Origin: Streptomyces zhaozhouensis
GTDB taxonomy: Bacteria; Actinomycetota; Actinomycetes; Streptomycetales; Streptomycetaceae
NCBI RefSeq assembly: GCF_900230195.1
Contig: NZ_OCNE01000018.1
Location: 1 to 64,000 of the forward strand
Length of the DNA stretch: 64,000 nt
Direction: 5' to 3'
In this document: one piece after another, positions 50,638 through 57,898 of the stretch
How positions within the stretch are numbered: the stretch's first letter is position 1
Layout: every line of letters begins with the position of its first letter
Notes under the pieces: model-generated
Databases searched by the model: none
Told to the model about the DNA's origin: nothing
Seen by the model: only the letters and a program-made list of their open reading frames with translations
Program-made: the position numbers and the translations under genes

Positions 50638-51405
50638 ATGAGCGGGACGTCGCGCCGTGGCGGGCGGGTCGGCCGCACGTTGTCCAGCGTGGCCGTGGGC
50701 CTGGGGTGCGTGCTGTTCCTTGGTGGCTTCGTGCTGGCCGCCTTCCTGTACCAGCCGTACACGGTGCCGACCAACTCGATGGCTCCCTCCGTCTCCTCGG
50801 GTGATCGGGTGCTCGCCGAGCGCATCGAGGGCCACGAGGTGCGGCGGGGCGACGTGGTCGTCTTCCGGAGCTCCGACTGGGGCGACCTCCCGATGGTCAA
50901 GCGCGTCGTCGGCGTCGGAGGCGACACCGTGGCCTGCTGTGACGACGCCGGCCGGCTGCTGGTGAACGGCGAGCCGATCGAGGAGCCCTATCTCGACGAG
51001 AGCGAACGAGTCGCCTCGCCGACCGGTTTTGATACCGAGGTGCCCGAGGGCGAGCTCTTCCTCATGGGGGATGACCGTTCGGACTCGCTGGACTCCCGGA
51101 GCCTGCTGGCGGAGGGCGAGCCGGGGACGGTGCCGAGGGATGCCGTCTCCGGGCGGGTGACGGCCACGGTGTGGCCGCTGGACCGGATCGGTTCGCTGTC
51201 GGAGGCGAAAGGATTCGCCGATCAGCCGGGCGGCATCTCGGGGACCGGGCCGTTCTGGCTGCTGGTCTGGGCGACCGGCGGCGGTGCCGTGCTGATCATC
51301 GCCGGCGGCCTGTACGGACCCGTGGTCCGGCTGACCTCGCGAGGCCGCCGCCGCGATGGCGTGCGCTCGTCCTCGGTGACGCACAATGAGGGAACGCACG
51401 GCTGA
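50638..51405 (+). CDS. sipZ: Type I signal peptidase 4 (SipZ-like)
   Basis: A 255-residue signal peptidase. N-terminal membrane helix (about 17-37), nucleophile Ser47 in TVPTNSMAPSV (PTNSM instead of the usual PSxSM), Lys88 in MVKRVVGVGGDTV, box MGDDRSDSLDSRSLL, and a C-terminal membrane helix (WLLVWATGGGAVLIIAGGLYG). ATG 50638 with AGGAGGGG upstream. Topology with two membrane ends distinguishes it from the first paralogue. Confidence 0.92.
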   Translation: MSGTSRRGGRVGRTLSSVAVGLGCVLFLGGFVLAAFLYQPYTVPTNSMAPSVSSGDRVLAERIEGHEVRRGDVVVFRSSDWGDLPMVKRVVGVGGDTVACCDDAGRLLVNGEPIEEPYLDESERVASPTGFDTEVPEGELFLMGDDRSDSLDSRSLLAEGEPGTVPRDAVSGRVTATVWPLDRIGSLSEAKGFADQPGGISGTGPFWLLVWATGGGAVLIIAGGLYGPVVRLTSRGRRRDGVRSSSVTHNEGTHG

Positions 51406-51418
51406 AGGGGATCACGCC

Positions 51419-51754
51419 ATGAGTGCCGAGGACCTCGAAAAGTACGAGACCGAGATGGAGCTGAAGCTCTACCGGGAGTACCGCGACGTGGTCGGGCTGT
51501 TCACTTACGTGATCGAAACCGAGCGCCGGTTCTATCTCACCAATGACTACGAGATGCAGGTCCACTCGGTGCAGGGCGAGGTGTTCTTCGAGGTCAGCAT
51601 GGCCGACGCCTGGGTGTGGGACATGTATCGGCCGGCGCGCTTCGTCAAGCGCGTGCGGGTGCTCACATTCAAGGATGTGAACATCGAGGAGCTGAATCGC
51701 AGCGAACTGGACCTCCCCGAAGACTCCGGCTTCAGGGGCGGGCGCGGGGGCTGA
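51419..51754 (+). CDS. DUF2469 protein
   Basis: A 111-residue small protein conserved throughout actinobacteria (Rv2901c type): MSAEDLEKYETEMELKLYREYRDVVGLFTYVIETERRFYLTNDYEM (in parts) and DAWVWDMYRPARFVKRVRVLTFKDVNIEEL. Function unknown; always near lepB/rplS. ATG 51419, 13 bases after sipZ, with GAAGGGGATC upstream. In most actinobacteria the next gene is yraN on the same strand; here it is the M23 peptidase gene. Confidence 0.92.
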   Translation: MSAEDLEKYETEMELKLYREYRDVVGLFTYVIETERRFYLTNDYEMQVHSVQGEVFFEVSMADAWVWDMYRPARFVKRVRVLTFKDVNIEELNRSELDLPEDSGFRGGRGG

Positions 51755-51801
51755 CGCTTCCGTTTCACCCTGGTGGGTGAGCAGTTTCCGGCCAGTGCCC
51801 G

Positions 51802-51813
51802 GGTTATCCACAG
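51802..51813. repeat. Left copy of 12-bp inverted repeat (DnaA-box-like)
   Basis: GGTTATCCACAG contains TTATCCACA (51804-51812), identical to the classic DnaA box. The exact reverse complement lies at 57477-57488. The two copies bracket the M23-tetR-whiG-dprA-comM-yraN block. Confidence 0.7.
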
Positions 51814-51863
51814 ATTTGCGTTCTCGTCCCCTTCGGTGCGCGAAAGCTGCCAGGCTTCCGGCC

Positions 51864-53039
51864 ATGAGATCCCTCACGGCCGTTGTGTCGAAGGGTGCCC
51901 TCGTGGCCCTGCTGACGCTGGCTCTCCTCTGCCCGGCCCTGCTGCCGGCCTCGCCCTCGTACTCGTCTCCGCGACCGTCGCCGTCGTTCGCCCCGGCGTC
52001 GGTTCCTGAGACGTCGGTTCCTGGGACGTTGTTCGAGGGGGCGTCGTTCCCCGGGGCGCCGTTCGAGGGAGGCCCCGAGGGCGAAGCGGCCCGATCGGCC
52101 GAGCCGGGGGCCTCAGGCTCGGGGGCGGCACGCTGGCCGGTGCCCGGCGTGGTCGGGGGCGCGAGGCCGACGGTGACGCGCGGCTTCGAGCCTCCCCCCG
52201 CGCCCTGGGCGCCGGGACATCGCGGTGTCGATCTGGCCACCGCCCCCGGCGCCACGGTCCGCGCGGCGGCGGAGGGGCGCGTGACATTCGCCGGCCGGGT
52301 CGCCGGGCGCGGGGCGGTCACCGTGGAGCTGTCCGGTACCGGTCAGCCACCGCTGCGGCTGACCCACGAGCCGGTCGAGCCGCTGGTGGGGGAGGGGGAC
52401 CGGGTGCGGGCGGGTGACCCGCTGGGAGTGCTGGCGGACGGGCCATGGCACTGCGCCGAGCCGTGCCTGCACTGGGGGCTGCTGAGGGGCGCGGCCTATC
52501 TGGACCCGCTCTCGCTGCTGCCGGAGCGGCTGCTACGCCGGGGCCCCGCCCGGCTCCTCCCGGTGTCCGGCGTCCCCGAGCCCACGGGCGGACTGCGCGT
52601 CGAGGGCTCCGGGGGCGACGGGACCCACGCCGGCGACCCCGTCGAGGACGAAGGCGACGGCCAGCTCGGCGACCCGCTCCGGCGGGGGCGCCCCGGGGCC
52701 GGAGGTGGCGGCGGCCACGGCCGCGTCCACCACGCCGCGCAGCAGCCCGGCGACCGTGGCCGGCTCCCGGTGGCCCCACTCCCGCAGCACGGAGACGACC
52801 AGCTCGGCCAGCTCCCCGTGGGCGGCCCTGATCCCGGCCCTGGTCGTGTCGTCCAACTCGCTGGCGGAGATCGCCACCACCGCCTGGTGCCTCCGGTCGG
52901 TCGCCAGCGCCAACTGCGCGCGCACATAGGCGCCGAGCTTCGCCCGTGGGGTGTCGGCGGCGTCCATGGCGGCCGACACCTCGGCGGCCCAGAGCGGGAA
53001 GTCGTTGGCGCACAGCTCGGCGACCAGGGCCGCGCGTGA
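51864..53039 (+). CDS. Secreted M23 family metallopeptidase with run-on C-terminus
   Basis: A 391-residue protein as read. An N-terminal signal peptide (MRSLTAVVSKGALVALLTLALLCPALLPA, in parts) is followed by a low-complexity linker. Residues 95-245 are a peptidase M23/LytM domain: HRGVDLATAPGATVRAAAEGRVTFAG, LVGEGDRVRAGDPLGVL, and CLHWGLL with the last histidine ligand. Homologues end near LLPVSGVP (about residue 240); here about 140 extra residues follow, antisense to tetR. ATG 51864. Probably loosens peptidoglycan outside the cell. Confidence 0.8.
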   Translation: MRSLTAVVSKGALVALLTLALLCPALLPASPSYSSPRPSPSFAPASVPETSVPGTLFEGASFPGAPFEGGPEGEAARSAEPGASGSGAARWPVPGVVGGARPTVTRGFEPPPAPWAPGHRGVDLATAPGATVRAAAEGRVTFAGRVAGRGAVTVELSGTGQPPLRLTHEPVEPLVGEGDRVRAGDPLGVLADGPWHCAEPCLHWGLLRGAAYLDPLSLLPERLLRRGPARLLPVSGVPEPTGGLRVEGSGGDGTHAGDPVEDEGDGQLGDPLRRGRPGAGGGGGHGRVHHAAQQPGDRGRLPVAPLPQHGDDQLGQLPVGGPDPGPGRVVQLAGGDRHHRLVPPVGRQRQLRAHIGAELRPWGVGGVHGGRHLGGPEREVVGAQLGDQGRA

Positions 53040-53210
53040 GGGGAAGTACTCGTAGACGGAGGAGCGGGCCAGGCCCGTCCGCCCGGCCAGCGCGGCGAAC
53101 GTCAGCGCCTTCGCGCCGCCCTCGACCAGCAGGACACGGGCCGCGTCGAGCAGGGCGGCCCGCCGCATCGCGCGATGCTCGGCCACCGTGGCCGCTTCGA
53201 TCCTGGGCAC
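52533..53210 (-). CDS. TetR-family regulator
   Basis: A 225-residue regulator. HTH ALLDAARVLLVEGGAKALTFAALAGRTGLARSSVYEYFPSRAALV (in parts) at residues 18-62, then a helical ligand domain with ASELDDTTRAGIRAAHGELAELV. GTG 53210; TAGAGT 6 bases upstream suggests a leaderless start. Its C-terminal 25 residues (GPVAPGALDAQSARGLGDAG) look unlike the family and are antisense to the M23 tail. Ligand and targets unknown; next to whiG. Confidence 0.85.
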   Translation of the reverse strand: MPRIEAATVAEHRAMRRAALLDAARVLLVEGGAKALTFAALAGRTGLARSSVYEYFPSRAALVAELCANDFPLWAAEVSAAMDAADTPRAKLGAYVRAQLALATDRRHQAVVAISASELDDTTRAGIRAAHGELAELVVSVLREWGHREPATVAGLLRGVVDAAVAAATSGPGAPPPERVAELAVAFVLDGVAGVGPVAPGALDAQSARGLGDAGHREEPGGAPA

Positions 53211-53259
53211 CCCTCCACTCTAGGGCGTGGCCGCCCGCGCGGAGGGCGTCCCGGCCTGG

Positions 53260-54111
53260 TCAGCCCCGCACGTCGGCGAGCTTGGCTCGCAGCTGCAACA
53301 CGGACTTGGTGTGGATCTGGCTCACCCTGCTCTCCGTGACGCCCAGCACCGCGCCGATCTCCGCCAGTGTCAGGCCCTCGTAGTAGTAGAGGGTCACCAC
53401 CGTCTTCTCCCGGTCGGGGAGCGTGTTGACCGCGCGGGCCAGCAGCCGGCGCAGCTCACGGTCCTCCGCCACCTCGACCGGGTTGTCGGCCGCGGTGTCC
53501 TCCAGGGTGTCCATCAGGCTCAGCCGGTCGCCCCCGCCTTCGCCCGCGTGCAGCAGCTCCTCCAGCGCCACCACGTTGGCCAGGGACAACTGGCTGAACA
53601 CCCCGTGCAGTTCCTCCAGGGTGACGTCCATCTCCTTGGCCACCTCGGGCTCCGTGGGCGTGCGCCGCAGCGAGGCCTCCAGCGTCGCGTAGGCGCGCTC
53701 GATGGCGCGGGCCTTCTGCCGGACCGAGCGGGGGATCCAGTCCAACGCGCGCAGCTCGTCGATCATCGCGCCCCGGATGCGGGTGATCGCATAGGTCTCG
53801 AACTTGATCGAGCGCGTCGGATCGAACTTCTCGATCGCGTCGATCAGCCCGAACACCCCGGAGGAGACGAAGTCCGCCTGCTCGACGTTGGGCGGGAGCC
53901 CGACGCTGACCCGCCCCGCCACGTACTTCACCAGCGGCGAGTAGTGGAGGATCAACTGCTCGCGCAGCCGTTCGTCACCGGAGGACTTGTAGGCACGCCA
54001 CAGCTCGTCGAGCGCGGAGGGCGCGGCGGGCGCCGAGGGGGTCATGGCGCCCTCCGCCGCGTCCGGTGCAGCCTGGGCCACCTGCCAGGGCCCGGGGGAG
54101 TGCTGGGGCAT
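53260..54111 (-). CDS. whiG: Sporulation sigma factor WhiG
   Basis: A 283-residue sigma-70 group 3 (FliA-like) factor that commits aerial hyphae to sporulation. Region 2 has LVKYVAGRVSVGLPPNVEQADFVSSGVFGLIDAIEKFD (in parts) and KFETYAITRIRGAMIDELRALDWIPRSVRQKAR; region 4 has LPDREKTVVTLYYYEGLTLAEIGAVLGVTESRVSQIHTKSVLQLR. It is nearly identical to the S. coelicolor protein. In that species RsiG and c-di-GMP hold WhiG inactive, and BldD represses it. A perfect palindrome lies upstream. Confidence 0.97.
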   Translation of the reverse strand: MPQHSPGPWQVAQAAPDAAEGAMTPSAPAAPSALDELWRAYKSSGDERLREQLILHYSPLVKYVAGRVSVGLPPNVEQADFVSSGVFGLIDAIEKFDPTRSIKFETYAITRIRGAMIDELRALDWIPRSVRQKARAIERAYATLEASLRRTPTEPEVAKEMDVTLEELHGVFSQLSLANVVALEELLHAGEGGGDRLSLMDTLEDTAADNPVEVAEDRELRRLLARAVNTLPDREKTVVTLYYYEGLTLAEIGAVLGVTESRVSQIHTKSVLQLRAKLADVRG

Positions 54112-54146
54112 ACGTCGTCATGAGCCGTTCTGCGGGGGGTCCGGTG

Positions 54147-54166
54147 GGGTTCTGTCGACAGAACCC
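54147..54166. promoter_or_regulatory. 20-bp perfect palindrome upstream of whiG
   Basis: GGGTTCTG-TCGA-CAGAACCC, 36-55 bases upstream of the whiG ATG. TACGCT (54176-54171 on the minus strand) would be a -10 placing the start inside the palindrome, so it could be an operator. As RNA it would also form an 8-bp hairpin that might terminate dprA read-through. Confidence 0.55.
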
Positions 54167-54255
54167 TGTGAGCGTAGCGTGACTGAGAGGTCGCATCGCG
54201 CACGCGCCGGGCGGGGACGGATGCGCAGATACGTTCCGCTGGCCGCACGCTGGGC

Positions 54256-55419
54256 TTACACGCCGCCATGAGCCTTCCCCGCAAGCACCACCCGCGCGTG
54301 TCGGGTTGACCCCGGTGGCAACCGCCAGTGCTCGCCCACCCGTTCGACGAAGCCGAGCGCGCACAGCTCGACCAACCGGGCGCGCGCCTCCTCCTCCCCG
54401 GCGCACGCGCCCCGCGCGATCTCCGTCAACCCCAGGGAGCCTTCGGCCGGAAGGGCCTCCAACACCCGTGCCGCACGCGGCGCCAGCAGATCGCGCGGCA
54501 CCAGCGGCTCCGGACCGGGATCGGCCAGCTCCCCGATCTCGCCGACCAGCTCGATGATCTCCGCCGCGCTGCTCACCAGCGTCGCCTCCGAACGGATCAG
54601 CCGGTGGGCACCAGCGGAGAGCCCCGATGTCACCGGCCCCGGGACGGCCATCAGATGGCGGCCGAGCCCGGCCGCGTGCCGGGCCGTCGCCAAGGCGCCG
54701 CTGCGCCGCGCCGCCTCCACCACGACGGTGCCCCTGGACAGCGCGGCGATCACCCGGTTCCGCTGGATGAAGCGCCCGCGCGTCGGATGGTCGCCCGGCG
54801 CCAACTCGGCGATGACCAGCCCCGCACCGGCGATCCGGTCCAGCAACTCCGAGTGCGCCAGCGGATAGCTGACATCCACCCCGCACGCCAACACCGCGAC
54901 CGTCACCCCCGAGACCGCCAGCGCCCCCCGGTGCGCGGCCCCGTCGATCCCGAAGGCGGCTCCCGACACCACCGTCCATCCCCGCTCCGCCAGGCCGGTC
55001 GACAACTCGGCGGCCACATGGGCCCCGTAGTCCGTGCAGGCCCTGGCGCCCACCATGGCCACCGCGCGCAGCCCGACGAACCGCAGCGAGCAGGGGCCGC
55101 GCACCCACAGCCCGATCGGCGCCGCCGCCCCCAGATCGGCCAGCTGACCGGGCCACTCCCGATCCCCCGGGCACAGGAACCGGCCGCCCAACTCCCCGAT
55201 CCGCTCCAGGTCGCGCGCGGGATCGGCCTGCTCGGCGCGCAGTCCGAGCCCCGACCAGCGCTGGGCGCTCACCCCCTCGGGAGCCGGCCGGCCCTTCCGC
55301 AGGGCTTCCCACACGGGCTCGGGACCCCACGCGGCGATCAACCTCCCCAGCCGCTCGTCCCCCGGCTCGACGACCCCGGCCAGCGCCGCCCGCGCCAGCC
55401 GCTCGCCCGGGGCGGTCAC
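54256..55419 (-). CDS. dprA: DNA-processing protein DprA
   Basis: A 387-residue protein with a Rossmann-like DprA fold: AVAMVGARACTDYGAHVA, VVSGAAFGIDGAAHRGAL, TVAVLACGVDVSYPLAHSELLDRIA and FIQRNRVIAALSRGTVVVEAARRSGAL, then a C-terminal winged helix. In transformable bacteria DprA loads RecA on incoming ssDNA; in Streptomyces its role is unclear. GTG 55419 overlaps the comM stop (GTGA). Confidence 0.95.
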   Translation of the reverse strand: MTAPGERLARAALAGVVEPGDERLGRLIAAWGPEPVWEALRKGRPAPEGVSAQRWSGLGLRAEQADPARDLERIGELGGRFLCPGDREWPGQLADLGAAAPIGLWVRGPCSLRFVGLRAVAMVGARACTDYGAHVAAELSTGLAERGWTVVSGAAFGIDGAAHRGALAVSGVTVAVLACGVDVSYPLAHSELLDRIAGAGLVIAELAPGDHPTRGRFIQRNRVIAALSRGTVVVEAARRSGALATARHAAGLGRHLMAVPGPVTSGLSAGAHRLIRSEATLVSSAAEIIELVGEIGELADPGPEPLVPRDLLAPRAARVLEALPAEGSLGLTEIARGACAGEEEARARLVELCALGFVERVGEHWRLPPGSTRHARVVLAGKAHGGV

Positions 55420-57023
55420 GCGGGGCTCCCGGCGACACCGGCACCGCGCCGCACCCCGGTGCGCAGCTCCAGCGCCGCGTCCACGTCCTCCGCCGTGGGG
55501 CGGTCGTGCCCGACGAGGTCGGCGATCGTCCAGGCGACCCGCAGCACCCGGTCCAGGCCACGTGCCGTGAGCAGGCCCCGGTCCATGTCCTGCTCCGCCC
55601 GCGCCAGCGCGCCCGGCGTCGGGGCCCAACGGGACCGCAGCGCGTGCCCCGGCACCTCGCTGTTGGTCCCCCAGGGCGTGCCGGCCAGCCGCTCCGCCGC
55701 CCGATGCCTCGCGGCCAGCACCCGGCCCGCGACCCGGGCCGTCGACTCGCCGCCGCCCGGGGCGACCAACTCGGCGCGGCTGACCGGCTCCACGGACACC
55801 CGCAGGTCGACCCGGTCCAGCAACGGCCCGGACAGCCGGGCCTGGTAGCGCCGCACCGTCCCCGGAAGGCAGTCGCAGTCCCCCAGCGGGGAGCCGAACC
55901 GGCCGCACGGGCACGGGTTCGTCGCCATGACCAGCAGCACCCGCGCCGGCATCCGCACCACACCGGCCGCCCTGGCCACCACCACGCACCCCGACTCCAG
56001 CGGCTGCCGCAGCGCGTCCAGCGCCTGCCCGCTCATCTCGGCGGCCTCGTCGACGAAGAGCACCCCGTGGTGGGCGAGGGAGATGGCGCCCGGTCTCGGC
56101 GTCCCGCTGCCGCCCCCGACCAGGGCGGCCATGGAGGCCGAGTGGTGCGGGGCGCAGTACGGCGGGCGGTCGATCAGCGGGCGGCTGGCCGACAGCGCGC
56201 CGCTCACCGAGTGCACCGCGCTGACCTCCAACGACTCCTTCCTGCTCAGTGGCGGCAGCAGCCCGGGAAGCCGCTCGGCGAGCATCGTCTTCCCCGCGCC
56301 CGGCGCCCCCTTCAGCAGCAGATGGTGCCGCCCCGCGGCGGCGACCTCCAACGCCCTGCGGGCCAGCGACTGCCCCGAGACGTCCCCGAGGTCCGGCGGC
56401 GACTCCGCCACCGCCGGCGCGCCCACGCTCCCCGCCGTCAGGACTCCCCAGCCGTCGAAGCCGGGACCCGTGAGCGCCGGCTCCGGCTCCGCCGGCTCCT
56501 CCGGCACCGGCTCGTCGGCGAGGAGCGCGATCAACTGCCGCAGGCTGCGCACCCCGAGCACCGCCACGTCCGGTACGAGCGCCGCCTCGGCGACCGCGCC
56601 CTCGGGTACCACCACCTGGCGGTACCCGGCCTCGGCGGCCGTCAGCACCGCGGGCAGCACTCCGCGCACCGGCCGCACCCGCCCGTCCAGCGACAGCTCG
56701 CCGATCATCATCACGTCCGCGATCACACGCGGGTCGATCCGCTCGGCCGCGGCCAGCACCGCGCAGGCCACGGCGAGATCGAAGCCGCTGCCGAACTTCG
56801 GCACCGAGGCGGGGCTCAGCCCCACCGTCAGCTTCTTCTGCGGCCAGGCCGCCCCCGAGTTGACCACCGCGGCCCGCACCCGGTCGCGGCTCTCGGTGAG
56901 CGACTTGTCCGCGAGCCCGACCAGCGAGAACGCCGCCACCCCCGGCTCAAGCCCGGCCTGTACCTCCACGGGCACGCCCTCGACCCCGACCAGGGCCACG
57001 GCGCAGGTACGCGCGAACGTCAT
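55416..57023 (-). CDS. comM: YifB/ComM-family Mg-chelatase-like ATPase
   Basis: A 535-residue protein. N-terminal ChlI-like domain (FSLVGLADKSLTESRDRVRAAVVNSG, in parts), central AAA+ module with Walker A GAPGAGKTMLAERLPGLLPPL and Walker B GVLFVDEAAEM, NPCPCG cysteines in MATNPCPCGRFG, and a C-terminal helical domain. ComM is a branch-migration helicase in transformation of Vibrio. ATG 57023 overlaps the yraN stop. Conserved yraN-comM-dprA operon. Confidence 0.95.
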   Translation of the reverse strand: MTFARTCAVALVGVEGVPVEVQAGLEPGVAAFSLVGLADKSLTESRDRVRAAVVNSGAAWPQKKLTVGLSPASVPKFGSGFDLAVACAVLAAAERIDPRVIADVMMIGELSLDGRVRPVRGVLPAVLTAAEAGYRQVVVPEGAVAEAALVPDVAVLGVRSLRQLIALLADEPVPEEPAEPEPALTGPGFDGWGVLTAGSVGAPAVAESPPDLGDVSGQSLARRALEVAAAGRHHLLLKGAPGAGKTMLAERLPGLLPPLSRKESLEVSAVHSVSGALSASRPLIDRPPYCAPHHSASMAALVGGGSGTPRPGAISLAHHGVLFVDEAAEMSGQALDALRQPLESGCVVVARAAGVVRMPARVLLVMATNPCPCGRFGSPLGDCDCLPGTVRRYQARLSGPLLDRVDLRVSVEPVSRAELVAPGGGESTARVAGRVLAARHRAAERLAGTPWGTNSEVPGHALRSRWAPTPGALARAEQDMDRGLLTARGLDRVLRVAWTIADLVGHDRPTAEDVDAALELRTGVRRGAGVAGSPA

Positions 57024-57403
57024 CACGCCACCCCCCGCACATGCTCGACGCGGGCGGAGCCCCGCCGGGGCAGCAGCACCCCGACCAGATCGATCCGCAC
57101 CCCGCCCGGCGGCGGCTCCGGATGGACCGCCAGCCACCGCTCTCCCAGCCACCGCTCGGCCAACAGCCGCAGCCGCGCCGCCTGCGCGGGCGACAGCCCC
57201 GCCAGCGGAAGCTGGAACCCGCCGGCCCTGCGGGTCTTCACCTCGCAGACGACCAGCGCGGCCCCGGCCCTGTCCTCCGCCACGATGTCGATCTCCCCGG
57301 CGCGACAGCGCCAGTTCCTCTCCAGGACGGTCATCCCCGACCGTCGCAGCCTCCGCACGGCGACCTCCTCGCCGAAGCGGCCCAGCGCACCTCGCTCGTT
57401 CAC
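57023..57403 (-). CDS. YraN family endonuclease-like protein (UPF0102)
   Basis: A 126-residue protein with a PD-(D/E)XK-like core: GRFGEEVAVRRLRRSGMTVLERNWRCRAGEIDIVAED and LVVCEVKTRRAGGF carry the acidic and lysine residues. GTG 57403 is selected because a perfect GGAGGTGA Shine-Dalgarno sequence lies 8 bases upstream on this strand; the longer ORF from 57427 would place that site inside the gene. First gene of the yraN-comM-dprA operon, divergent from rpsB here. Confidence 0.92.
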   Translation of the reverse strand: MNERGALGRFGEEVAVRRLRRSGMTVLERNWRCRAGEIDIVAEDRAGAALVVCEVKTRRAGGFQLPLAGLSPAQAARLRLLAERWLGERWLAVHPEPPPGGVRIDLVGVLLPRRGSARVEHVRGVA

Positions 57404-57460
57404 GACCGCATCACCTCCGTGACTCACTGTGACGGAGAGGGCGAGACGGAGTGGATCTTG

Positions 57461-57489
57461 GTGGATAACCTGCCGGCTGTGGATAACCT
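57461..57489. repeat. Two DnaA-box-like direct repeats; right copy of 12-bp inverted repeat
   Basis: GTGGATAACCT occurs at 57461-57471 and 57479-57489, 18 bases apart. The second, extended as CTGTGGATAACC (57477-57488), is the exact reverse complement of 51802-51813. They sit in the 495-base gap 57404-57898. Confidence 0.7.
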
Positions 57490-57491
57490 CG

Positions 57492-57507
57492 CCACTCGTT
57501 CGAGTGG
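57492..57507. promoter_or_regulatory. Palindrome between yraN and rpsB
   Basis: CCACTCG-TT-CGAGTGG is a perfect 16-bp palindrome directly after the DnaA-box-like repeats. Candidate protein-binding site. Confidence 0.45.
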
Positions 57508-57513
57508 AGAAGC

Positions 57514-57542
57514 TGTTCGCCGCTCGTCACCGTGGGTAATAT
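57514..57542 (+). promoter_or_regulatory. Candidate rpsB promoter
   Basis: TGTTCG (57514-57519), a 17-base spacer and TAATAT (57537-57542). A second -10-like TACACT is at 57688-57693. Either gives a leader of 200-360 bases, where autoregulation by S2 is known in other bacteria; no specific structure was recognised. Confidence 0.4.
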
Positions 57543-57898
57543 CCGAGGGGTGTGGGACGGCCTCCTCGGATCCGTCCGGGCCGCCGTCGCCGGGCGAGTG
57601 CGAGACCGCGTGGTCCGCGGGACGCGCGGGGCGTGCGGGCCGGGTTGGGGGCTTAGGTGGCTGTCGCCCGGGCCCGTCCGGTTCCCGTACACTTCTGGTG
57701 GCGACCCGGCACCCGGGTCGACCTCGCACGCCCCGCCGTCCGGGGCGCACCGGCCATCCGGTGCGTGTCGGCGGCCGCGCGTCTCGGTCCGTGGGCGGTC
57801 GTGACCTTCAGGCCCTCCCGGCTCCGCGCGACAGGGGCGTCAGGAGCACCGGCCTTCCGGCCGGCGCTGACAACCGAGTATGCACAAGGAGAACGGCC

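Noticed and set aside
54328..55848. 506-codon plus-strand frame over dprA/comM
   Set aside because: Shadow of the minus-strand dprA and comM genes, which show full family motifs.
51864..57403. Block as a horizontally acquired island
   Set aside because: All genes are standard core genes with the same base composition as their neighbours; inversion explains the arrangement better than transfer.
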